NCBI GenBank assembly: GCA_016208855.1
Contig: JACQXF010000079.1
Span: forward strand, 1 to 46,817
Reading direction: 5' to 3'
Length of the DNA stretch: 46,817 nt
Origin: Nitrospirota bacterium
GTDB lineage: Bacteria; Nitrospirota; Thermodesulfovibrionia; UBA6902; DSMQ01
Shown here in pieces: positions 24,122 through 32,760 of the stretch (the first letter of the stretch is position 1; the number at the start of each line of letters is the position of its first letter). A program made the position numbers and the translations under genes. Below the pieces are notes generated by a model, which saw only the letters and a list, made by a program, of their open reading frames with translations, had not been told where the DNA came from and made no database searches.

Positions 24122-25105
24122 ATGAGATAGAGCCGATAATAAGAGGCAACTGAAACACCGCGTGCGTCACTGCAATTAACTGAAATTCATGAGATAGAGC
24201 CGATAATAAGAGGCAACTGAAACATCTGAGCAATCAATTGATATCGCACCGCTAGTGTATGAGATAGAGCCGATAATAAGAGGCAACTGAAACCAACCGC
24301 GTGCGTCACTGCAATCAACTGAAATTCCATGAGATAGAGCCGATAAAAAGAGGCAACTGAAACCTCCCGGCTCAGTTATAACTAATGAGGTGCTATAAAA
24401 TGAGATAGAGCCGATAATAAGAGGCAACTGAAACCTGCCATTGTACTTATTAGCCCCCCTGCGGAGATAAAATGAGATAGAGCCGATAATAAGAGGCAAC
24501 TGAAACTAACAACTACAACTGTAATTACTACAAGCAATCCTGTATGAGATAGAGCCGATAATAAGAGGCAACTGAAACAAACAAACGCTCTGCGTCTCCT
24601 CTACCAGTATCATAAAATGAGATAGAGCCGATAATAAGAGGCAACTGAAACTCCTTTCTTTGTGTACCTCCCATTCGGGATCCTTTATGAGATAGAGCCG
24701 ATAATAAGAGGCAACTGAAACGTCTGAAGACTCCGCAAATATCGCACTTTTCTAATGAGATAGAGCCGATAATAAGAGGCAACTGAAACCTTCGGATCGA
24801 GCGGAACGGAAGGATCGAGCGTAAACATGAGATAGAGCCGATAATAAGAGGCAACTGAAACGCAAAATGTCGCAGGTGGTAAAGTAGATGGCAAAAATGA
24901 AATGAGATAGAGCCGATAATAAGAGGCAACTGAAACGTCCTTGGGACTGTACGAATTCCACACTTTCGCGTATATATGAGATAGAGCCGATAATAAGAGG
25001 CAACTGAAACTTTTAATAAGAGGCAACTGAAACCAAACAACCGCGGTTGTAAAATTACGATTGTTTCAAAATGAGATAGAGCCGATAATAAGAGGCAACT
25101 GAAAC
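24122..25105 (+). CRISPR. CRISPR array: 14 full 35-bp repeats plus one truncated repeat
   Basis: Repeat ATGAGATAGAGCCGATAATAAGAGGCAACTGAAAC at 24122, 24189, 24259, 24329, 24400, 24472, 24544, 24617, 24687, 24755, 24827, 24902, 24976 and 25071; truncated copy about 25015-25033. Spacers 32-40 nt. The copy at 24329 has a T-to-A change. Confidence 0.98.
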
Positions 25106-25117
25106 TTTTGGCAGCAA

Positions 25118-25383
25118 GCATCTGCTTAATGTAGCTGATGACGGTCGCAGAGGGGAAATAGCCTCTGAACTAAAGAACTATGGTCAAAGAGTTCAAAAAA
25201 GCATTTTTGAATGTTATTTGGACAATGAGCAAATTGTTGAACTTAAGACCTTAATAGAAAAATATATGGATTTTGGAGAAGACAGTGTGCGATATTATTA
25301 TCTATGCAGAAAGGATGAAAATAATACGGAATATTTAGGCAAAAATATACTCTATAAAGATGATGACTATCTTATGATTTAAA
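25118..25383 (+). pseudogene. 5'-truncated cas2 fused to the distal end of the CRISPR array
   Basis: In-frame ...DDGRRGEIASELKNYGQRVQKSIFECYLDNEQIVELKTLIEKYMDFGEDSVRYYYLCRKDENNTEYLGKNILYKDDDYLMI*. Clearly Cas2-like, but the N-terminal 'MxVVVSYDIT' is missing. Confidence 0.85.
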
Positions 25384-25401
25384 ACTCAACAAGGGGGTAA
25401 T

Positions 25402-27870
25402 ATGGCAGAGCAGTTGCCTTATATTTTTTCGAGACAAAGAGAAGGGAAGTGGTACACCTTTTTTGCAATAAAATTGAATTCAATATTAACTTTCGATCCG
25501 GAGCATGGAGAGCATAAAAATTTTGCATTTGAGCTGCTTAACAGACAGATTGATTTTATCAATACTCTTGACTGCCCGGAAGATGAACGGGTTATTAATC
25601 TCAGATTTATATGCAGACCTGATCCATCTTTTTACAGGCGGGGGAAAATAGATGTAGTGTTAATAATCCGAATACCTTCAGAAGATAAAGACATTTCTAT
25701 CATTAAAGCCAAGAAGGTATTCAATGACATATGGCCGATTATAACTTCGATATCTGAGAATTATGAATTTGAACCTGTATTCAATCAGGATGAATTTCAT
25801 TCTTTTTATAAACCCTTCCCAATTAATTCCGTTGCAGAAATTGCCCGCAGAGACGATATTATTGAGATTAACACAGCAAAGAGAATAAGAGTAAAAGGGT
25901 TCAGCAGCGAAGGGAATACCGAACTCTCGGGAGTAATTGATAATGATAAAATATATTATACATATCCGTTCATTTGGGGGGCTAATTCTGTCTCAAGGAT
26001 ATTTAAGACAATGCAATATCAGAAATTCCCTTCAATGGTCAGCATCATACTTAAGCCTGTGGCGTTTAACGATGATATAGAAAAACTATTTCTTGAAAAA
26101 CTTGAAAAAATAGAGGCTACAGTTGCCCTGCATAGAAACACTTCCCGTATTCAATCAATTGCAAAGAATCTTAACAGTCAACTGTTGAGGATAGAGGACT
26201 CTCCCTTTTATCTGAAAATTTTGGTAGCATCTGAAGGCGAAGTTGCAAAAGGTCTTATTGATTCAGTTGGTGTTGAAATAACGGAACATGCCGGGTCGCC
26301 TGATATTGTAAAAGACACTAATGATGATTATGTATTCTCAGGGGGATACGAATGGTATTATCTGGAAAAAGAAAAAGCAGAGAATGAAATAGAATGGCTG
26401 GATATTAATTTCAGCGTACCATCAGTTGCCCCAGGGGACGATAAAAAAATGCGTTATATTTTTGATTCAACTCAGGCGAACTGCGCCTTCAGATTTCCTG
26501 TCCCTGATATGAATGAAACACCGGGCATCACGACAAAATTTTATAAAAGTGTTATGCCTCCTTCCAATATCCCGGAAACTGGAGTACTGCTTGGACACAG
26601 CACAAGAGAAGGAATATCCCAAATGATCAGGATTGACAGGGATGACAGAAGACGGCATATGTATATTGCAGGGCAGACAGGTACAGGCAAGTCAACTCTG
26701 CTTCTAAATATGATTCAACAGGATATTGAAAATAATGAGGGATTGGCTGTCCTTGATCCTCATGGTGAATTGATAGACGAGATTATGTTAAGGATACCCG
26801 AACGAAGAATAAATGATGTAGTTTATATAAATTTTGAGGACACTGAAAGCCCTGTCGCAATTAATATGCTTGAGTGCAAAACAGAACTTGAGAAGGATAT
26901 GGCTGTCAACCATATGATGGAGATATTTGGCAGACTATATGATCTGGAGCAGGCAGGCGGGCCAATGTTTGAGATGTATATGAAAAATGCTCTTTATCTA
27001 ATACTTGAGGATTCAGATTCCGGAGCTACACTATTGGATGTGCAGAAAGTATTTGGCGACCGTAATTACAGAAACTATAAACTCTCAAAAGCCGGCAATA
27101 GTGTAGTTGTAGAATTTTGGAAAAAGATAGCTGAGGAGGCAGGTGGTGAGAGCAGACTGGAAAACATGGTTCCCTATGTAATAAGCAAGCTTTCAATGTT
27201 TATTTACAACAATACGGTTAGGAATATTATTGCTTCACAAAAGTCCTCAATTAATTTCAGAGAAATTATGGATAGCGGGGAAATTTTATTAGTAGATCTT
27301 TGCAAAGGAAAGCTTGGAAAGACAAATAGCGATTTTCTCGGCATGGTCATAGTAAGTAAGATTTTAACTGCTGCACTTGGCAGGAGTGAAATTGAAGATA
27401 AGAAATCTTTGAAGGATTTTTATCTTTATGTTGACGAATTTCAGAATCTTGCAACAGACAGTTTCGTATCCCTGCTCTCTGAGGCAAGGAAATACAGATT
27501 AAACGCCATACTCGCAAATCAGTATTTAACTCAAGTCAATGAAGATGTTCTGCATGCCATATTCGGAAATGTAGGATCAATGATAACATTTCGTCTTGGG
27601 ATAAATGATGCTGCTTTAATGGAAAGAGAGTTTTATCCGGTCTTCACCGGCAATGAAATTATAAAATTGCCAAACTGGACTGTATGCTCAAAAATTCTAT
27701 CAAAGGGTGAAATCTTAAGACCTTTTGTGATGAATACGCTTTCTGGATCTGAAGGGAAAGATCCGAATGTAGTACGAAAGATCAAAGAGCATTCAAGGGC
27801 AATTTATGGAAGGGATGCACGAGATATAGAGAAGGAAATACTTGTTCGATACAAGAAGATCTATAACTGA
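25402..27870 (+). CDS. TraD/TraG (VirD4)/HerA-like ATPase
   Basis: 822 aa; 'RRHMYIAGQTGTGKSTLLLNMI' Walker A, 'LAVLDPHGELIDEI', 'LYVDEFQNLATDSFVSLLSEARKYRLNAILANQYLTQV' Walker B and TraD-like C-terminal region. Confidence 0.8.
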   Translation: MAEQLPYIFSRQREGKWYTFFAIKLNSILTFDPEHGEHKNFAFELLNRQIDFINTLDCPEDERVINLRFICRPDPSFYRRGKIDVVLIIRIPSEDKDISIIKAKKVFNDIWPIITSISENYEFEPVFNQDEFHSFYKPFPINSVAEIARRDDIIEINTAKRIRVKGFSSEGNTELSGVIDNDKIYYTYPFIWGANSVSRIFKTMQYQKFPSMVSIILKPVAFNDDIEKLFLEKLEKIEATVALHRNTSRIQSIAKNLNSQLLRIEDSPFYLKILVASEGEVAKGLIDSVGVEITEHAGSPDIVKDTNDDYVFSGGYEWYYLEKEKAENEIEWLDINFSVPSVAPGDDKKMRYIFDSTQANCAFRFPVPDMNETPGITTKFYKSVMPPSNIPETGVLLGHSTREGISQMIRIDRDDRRRHMYIAGQTGTGKSTLLLNMIQQDIENNEGLAVLDPHGELIDEIMLRIPERRINDVVYINFEDTESPVAINMLECKTELEKDMAVNHMMEIFGRLYDLEQAGGPMFEMYMKNALYLILEDSDSGATLLDVQKVFGDRNYRNYKLSKAGNSVVVEFWKKIAEEAGGESRLENMVPYVISKLSMFIYNNTVRNIIASQKSSINFREIMDSGEILLVDLCKGKLGKTNSDFLGMVIVSKILTAALGRSEIEDKKSLKDFYLYVDEFQNLATDSFVSLLSEARKYRLNAILANQYLTQVNEDVLHAIFGNVGSMITFRLGINDAALMEREFYPVFTGNEIIKLPNWTVCSKILSKGEILRPFVMNTLSGSEGKDPNVVRKIKEHSRAIYGRDARDIEKEILVRYKKIYN

Positions 27871-28030
27871 AAGTTGAAGAGGAGCTTTTTTATACCGTGG
27901 AAGGGAAATGAAATTGCCACTACCCTTTTTTTAATGTGAATAGATATGAATGATAAATTGCATACACAAAGCATATTGAGTCTCTTGCTAAAAATATAAG
28001 GGTGAACTTTATTTATGAAAGGGGGAGATA

Positions 28031-28432
28031 GTGGGGATTGACATTTACGTAAAAAAAGACGGGAAGAGTATTTATTATGAGGGCATTGGCAGCGGAACAA
28101 ATTTCTACGAGATGCGACTTGCAATCGCATACAGCCTTGAAAATGGAGAAAAGGGCTCACGCTTCCCTGTCCTCCAGAGAACGCCCAGCCATGAAGCAGT
28201 GTTTACTATGGAACAGACGAAGGAGCTAAAACGAGAAATAGAAGCGATAATAAGCGAGCAGGATAATATAAAAGAGGAATATAAGAATATTCCTTATCTT
28301 TCTCTTCCCGGGGAACCTCCGATGAGAGACTTCAGCTTCCCTCGCAAAGCTATTATTGAAAGACTGAAGATAATACTTGAAGGCTGCGTGACAGCAATAG
28401 CGAACAATGGAACACTGCAGTGGGATTATTAA
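28031..28432 (+). CDS. hypothetical protein
   Basis: 133 aa, GTG start after gggggaga RBS-like; no recognised family. Confidence 0.55.
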   Translation: MGIDIYVKKDGKSIYYEGIGSGTNFYEMRLAIAYSLENGEKGSRFPVLQRTPSHEAVFTMEQTKELKREIEAIISEQDNIKEEYKNIPYLSLPGEPPMRDFSFPRKAIIERLKIILEGCVTAIANNGTLQWDY

Positions 28433-28454
28433 GTTTCAAGTTCCGCCATTTAAA

Positions 28455-29012
28455 ATGAGAAAAAATATCATGATATTTTTCAATGTCGAAATAAAATTTA
28501 AATGTCCAGATATAGATAAGGTTAAAACGATATTGAAATCACGAAATGCAGATTTTATAGGAACTGACCATCAGATAGATACATATTTTAAAGTATATCA
28601 GGGAAGATTGAAATTAAGAGAGGGCAATATTGAAAACCATCTGATTTATTATGAGCGGGAAGATATTGAAGGACCTAAAAAATCAAATGTTATTTTATAC
28701 AAAACAACCCCTGATTCTCCATTAAAAGGCATATTGTCAAATTCATTAGGTATCCTTGTTGTTGTCGATAAGAAAAGAGAGATATATTTTATAGAAAATG
28801 TAAAATTTCATATTGACACGATTAAAGATTTAGGCACCTTTGTAGAGATTGAGGCCATTGACACAGATGGGAACATAGGCGAAGAAATGCTAAGAGATCA
28901 ATGCAGCTTTTACTGCAATCTATTCAATATTTCACAGGAAGAGCTGCTTGCCTTTTCTTATAGTGATATGTTGTTGAATAAGCGAGGGGTATCCCTTAAA
29001 CATAGTAAATGA
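28455..29012 (+). CDS. CYTH domain / class IV adenylate cyclase (CyaB)-like protein
   Basis: 'NVEIKFKCPDIDKVKTILKSRNADFIGTDHQIDTYFKVYQGRLKLREG...TFVEIEAID'. Confidence 0.85.
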   Translation: MRKNIMIFFNVEIKFKCPDIDKVKTILKSRNADFIGTDHQIDTYFKVYQGRLKLREGNIENHLIYYEREDIEGPKKSNVILYKTTPDSPLKGILSNSLGILVVVDKKREIYFIENVKFHIDTIKDLGTFVEIEAIDTDGNIGEEMLRDQCSFYCNLFNISQEELLAFSYSDMLLNKRGVSLKHSK

Positions 29013-29103
29013 TTACTGCTTGAGGCAGCCTAAATCGGCCCAAAGACCGAGCGAGATGTTTTCTCGTAAATTAGAATAATTCCTGCCTGCAGTTAGAAGA
29101 GAA

Positions 29104-29188
29104 TGGTGCCGAAGGCGGGACTCGAACCCGCATGGATTTCTCCACACGCCCCTCAAACGTGCGTGTCTACCAGTTCCACCACTTCGGC
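29104..29188 (-). tRNA. tRNA-Leu (GAG)
   Basis: Reverse complement GCCGAAGTGGTGGAACTGGTAGACACGCACGTTTGAGGGGCGTGTGGAGAAATCCATGCGGGTTCGAGTCCCGCCTTCGGCACCA; acceptor stem, long variable arm, T-loop GTTCGAGTC, encoded CCA, anticodon loop TTGAGGG. Confidence 0.95.
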
Positions 29189-29270
29189 TCGTAATAGATT
29201 ATACTATCTGCAGTTGTATTATCAAGACTTGCTGCTTAACACGGGGCATGGTATTTAAGACCTTTGTTTA

Positions 29271-29588
29271 TTACGCAAGGATGGACTGAACATAGTCTGT
29301 ATAGTTAGGAGGAGGATTAACTAACTCAATCCCCATACCGCTTTTTGTCTCGCCGATAAGCCCTGACATTGTCCTCATACTTCTTATAACTTTGCCGGAG
29401 AGGAAAATTTCTTGTGAATTTGACAGACATAGTTTAATGCTTATTATACTTCCGGGGGCTACCCCTTGGTTTGTCCTGATGAACATTCCTGCCTCAGACA
29501 GATCGCTCGTTATGGCTGTCTTCTCAATACCAGTGTGAAATTTAACTTCCAGCCTTTTTATTATTCTATTTGTTTTTCGTCTTTCCAT
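29271..29588 (-). CDS. PilZ domain protein
   Basis: 'MERRKTNRIIKRLEVKF...SDLSEAGMFIRTNQGVAPGSIISIKLCL'. Confidence 0.8.
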   Translation of the reverse strand: MERRKTNRIIKRLEVKFHTGIEKTAITSDLSEAGMFIRTNQGVAPGSIISIKLCLSNSQEIFLSGKVIRSMRTMSGLIGETKSGMGIELVNPPPNYTDYVQSILA

Positions 29589-29765
29589 AAGAAGAGTATA
29601 TGTATAATTTATAATTTTATATAAGAAATTTTATAATTAGTCAAGCTTTTTTCTTTCCTCTTATAATTCCTGATGCTAAAAGATGTTAGACAAAAGACCT
29701 TGAACTTATCGTATAATATGTAAATTTTTACTATAGAGGCTCTATAGTTAGAAAAATTAAAGAAT

Positions 29766-30545
29766 ATGTTTATTATTAAGGCAATAGAATTTCTGGGCTC
29801 TCTTTTTAGGCGTCCTGTTGAAGAGGTAGGACAGCTTATAATTCTTTTTTTCTCAACCCTGAAATGGCTCTTAAGGCCGCCTTTAGATATAAGAAATACC
29901 TTTAGACAGATGCTTGAGATAGGCGTGAACTCCCTGCCGGTTGTATTAATTACAGCCATATTTACAGGGATGGTGCTGGCGCTGCAGAGCTATACGGGTT
30001 TTAAACGTTTCGGCGCTGAAAGCCTTGTAGGCTCTGTTGTAGCCCTGTCAATGACAAGGGAGCTCGGACCTGTACTTACAGCCCTTATAGTAACAGGCCG
30101 CGCCGGAGCAGCTATGGCTGCAGAGCTCGGTACAATGAGGGTTACAGAGCAGATAGATGCGCTTGAAACACTGGCGACAAACCCTGTCAAATACCTTGTT
30201 GTTCCAAGGGTTACCTCAGGGTTTATCATGCTGCCAAGCCTTGCCGTGGTAGCGGATATAATCGGGATAATAGGCGGATATTTTGTTACTGTTATGATAT
30301 TTGGCGCAAGCCCGACCCAATATATGAAGATGACATGGGATTTTCTTGAAATGCAGGATATATACAACGGACTAATAAAGTCAGGTTTTTTTGGCGGCAT
30401 ACTTTCTCTAATAAGCTGTTATAAAGGATTTTACACAAAAGGCGGAGCAGAGGGCGTGGGGAGGGCAACTACAGGCGCAGTCGTGTTGTCATCTATGGCA
30501 ATACTAATCTCAGATTACTTTTTATCAGCATGGTTGTTTAAATGA
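29766..30545 (+). CDS. mlaE: MlaE-family ABC transporter permease
   Basis: 'MTRELGPVLTALIVTGRAGAAMAAELGTMRVTEQIDALETLATNPVKYLVVPR'. Confidence 0.93.
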   Translation: MFIIKAIEFLGSLFRRPVEEVGQLIILFFSTLKWLLRPPLDIRNTFRQMLEIGVNSLPVVLITAIFTGMVLALQSYTGFKRFGAESLVGSVVALSMTRELGPVLTALIVTGRAGAAMAAELGTMRVTEQIDALETLATNPVKYLVVPRVTSGFIMLPSLAVVADIIGIIGGYFVTVMIFGASPTQYMKMTWDFLEMQDIYNGLIKSGFFGGILSLISCYKGFYTKGGAEGVGRATTGAVVLSSMAILISDYFLSAWLFK

Positions 30546-31317
30546 TAGAAATCATAGGCGTGCATAAATCTTTTGGCGAGAAGCATGTATTAAAGGGAGT
30601 TAACTTATATATCGATAAGGGAGAAAGCGTTGTTGTCATAGGCGGAAGCGGTTCAGGCAAAACAGTACTTTTAAGGCATATAATCGGGCTGCTAAAGCCT
30701 GATAAAGGCACGGTGATAATTGACGGCGTAGATTTATCAATGCTTGATGAAGACGGATTAAATGAATTGAGGAAAAAATTTGGCATGCTCTTTCAGGCTG
30801 CTGCATTATTTGACTCAATGTCTGTGTGGGAGAATGTAGGGTTTGCGTTGAAACGGCATAAGAAGCTGAGCGATAAAGCAGTAAAGGAGATTGCCATAGA
30901 GAAACTCAGGCTTGTCGGGCTTGTCGGCTCTGAGAACCTTATGCCGTCTGAGCTTTCAGGCGGCATGCGTAAGAGGGTAGGTCTTGCGAGGGCAATTGCC
31001 ATGGAGCCTGAGATATTGCTCTATGATGAGCCGACAACAGGGCTTGACCCTATAACTGCAGATGCCATTAATGACCTCATCATAGAGATGAGGGAGAAGC
31101 TAAGGGTTACGTCTGTTGCAATTACGCATGATATGAAAAGCGCCTATAAGATTGAAGCGCCTATAAGATTGCAGACAAAGTTGCCATGCTTTATAATGGA
31201 GAGGTTATAGAAACAGGGTCTCCTGTTGAAATAAAGAACACTTCAAATCCTGTTGTAAGGCAGTTTATTGAGGGCAGCGCAACAGGGCCTATAGTACTGG
31301 AGGGGATAAGGAGATGA
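30542..31317 (+). pseudogene. mlaF: MlaF-family ABC transporter ATPase, frameshifted by a 17-bp tandem duplication
   Basis: Walker A GGSGSGKT, signature LSGGMRKR, 'LLYDEPTTGLDP'. Frame breaks at 31139-31172 (AGCGCCTATAAGATTGA x2). Deleting one copy restores ...HDMKSAYKIADKVAMLYNGEVIETGSPVEIKNTSNPVVRQFIEGSATGPIVLEGIRR*. Confidence 0.9.
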
Positions 31318-32759
31318 AAAGCCTGTCAGCAGAACTTAAGGTTGGACTCTTTGCGATACTTGTATTGCTTATCCTTTCTTATATGACATTTAAGGTAGGT
31401 GGTTTGGGCGTTGCATGGAAGAAAGGCTACAGGCTCCATGTGATATTTGATAATATAAGCGGCCTTGAGGAGAAATCAAAGGTTAAGGTAGCAGGCGTTG
31501 ATTCAGGAATAATAGAAAAGATTCAGCTCAGGGAAGGCAAAGCGCGGCTTACAATCTTAATGAATCCGGAGGTAGAGATTCATAGAGACGCAAAGGCGTC
31601 TATCAGGGCAGCAGGGCTTCTCGGCGATAAATATCTTGCGCTCTGGGCAGGCTCTACGGCTGAGCCGCTTTTAAGAAATGGGGATATAATAGAGAAGACA
31701 GAGCCTGCTGCTGATTTTGATGAGCTCGCTAATGAACTTTCGGATACGGCAGCTAATATAAGTGATCTTACTGAAACGCTTAAAGGCATGCTTGGCTCAT
31801 CAGAGAAGGAGTCAATAAAGGCTACAATACATAACCTTGAGAGCATAACAAAGACAGTCAGTGCAATACTTGAAGAGGACAGAAGGCCGCTTCGCAATAC
31901 CCTTGCACAGCTTGATGAATTTTCAAAGACCCTTGCTGACAGGGGGCCTGCTGTGATAGATGATACAAGGGCTGCTGCAAAGAATATAAAAGACGTGTCA
32001 AAGGATCTGCAGGAGGTTGTCAGTGAAAACAGGACGGCTTTTAAAGACAGCATGCAGAACATAAGGTCATTCTCTGCATCAGCAGACAAGATTGCGCAGA
32101 AGATAGACAAAGGAAAGAGCACACTCGGGAAACTCCTTAAAGACGATAAACTTTATGAGTCCATAAAGAAGGTTGCAGATGATGCCGGCAAGGGCATGGA
32201 TGTTGTTGACAGGCTTAAGACGCTTATGGAATTCCGCTCTGAATATCTTTCCAAGGAGAGTGAATGGAAAGGCTACTTCTACCTTACATTACAGCCGCGG
32301 AAGGATAAGTATTATATCTTAGGAGTCGTGGGAGACCCGCTCGGATCGAGCGAGATTACAGAGACAACTACCGGCGGGGTAACTACAATTGAAGAAAAGA
32401 TAGAAAAGAAGATTGAGTTTACAGCTCAATTTGCGAAGCGTTTTGAAGATATTGCATTGAGGATTGGCTTAGTGGAGAACTCCTTTGGTGTTGGCGCTGA
32501 TTATTTCTTTAAGGATGATAAAGCCAAAATAAGTGTGGATGTATGGGATATGAATGCTGATGAGGCAAGGGCAAAGAAGGCACATGCCAAGGTAGGGATT
32601 GATTACATGTTATTTAAGCACATCTATGTGAGCGGCGGTGTTGACAACATACTTAACAGCAGCCGCAGGGGAGTCTATGTGGGCGGAGGAATAAAGTTTG
32701 AAGATGAGGACTTTAAATATATCTTTGGCGGCGGCGCTCCGAGGATACCGGGGAAGTAG
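31314..32759 (+). CDS. mlaD: MCE/MlaD-family protein
   Basis: 'LKVGLFAILVLLILSYMTFKVGG...LHVIFDNISGLEEKSKVKVAGVDSGIIEKIQL'. Confidence 0.88.
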   Translation: MKSLSAELKVGLFAILVLLILSYMTFKVGGLGVAWKKGYRLHVIFDNISGLEEKSKVKVAGVDSGIIEKIQLREGKARLTILMNPEVEIHRDAKASIRAAGLLGDKYLALWAGSTAEPLLRNGDIIEKTEPAADFDELANELSDTAANISDLTETLKGMLGSSEKESIKATIHNLESITKTVSAILEEDRRPLRNTLAQLDEFSKTLADRGPAVIDDTRAAAKNIKDVSKDLQEVVSENRTAFKDSMQNIRSFSASADKIAQKIDKGKSTLGKLLKDDKLYESIKKVADDAGKGMDVVDRLKTLMEFRSEYLSKESEWKGYFYLTLQPRKDKYYILGVVGDPLGSSEITETTTGGVTTIEEKIEKKIEFTAQFAKRFEDIALRIGLVENSFGVGADYFFKDDKAKISVDVWDMNADEARAKKAHAKVGIDYMLFKHIYVSGGVDNILNSSRRGVYVGGGIKFEDEDFKYIFGGGAPRIPGK

Positions 32760-32760
32760 C

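Noticed and set aside
24364-24399. Spacer 4 shares TATAACTAATG with the leader region near 23930
   Set aside because: An 11-nt AT-rich match is not enough to claim leader-derived acquisition.
24790-24826. Spacer 10 shares TCGGATCGAGCG with the mlaD gene at 32341-32352 (possible self-targeting)
   Set aside because: Only 12 nt match. The spacer itself contains an internal direct repeat GGATCGAGCG, so the match is most likely chance.
23973-25121. Minus-strand ORFs with repeated 'FQLPLIIGSIS'/'SVASYYRLYLM'/'FSCLLLSALSH' units
   Set aside because: These are translations of the antisense strand of the CRISPR repeats, not a repeat protein.
29990-30400. Minus-strand ORF inside mlaE and many similar antisense ORFs in housekeeping genes
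   Set aside because: Shadow frames opposite strongly supported coding genes.
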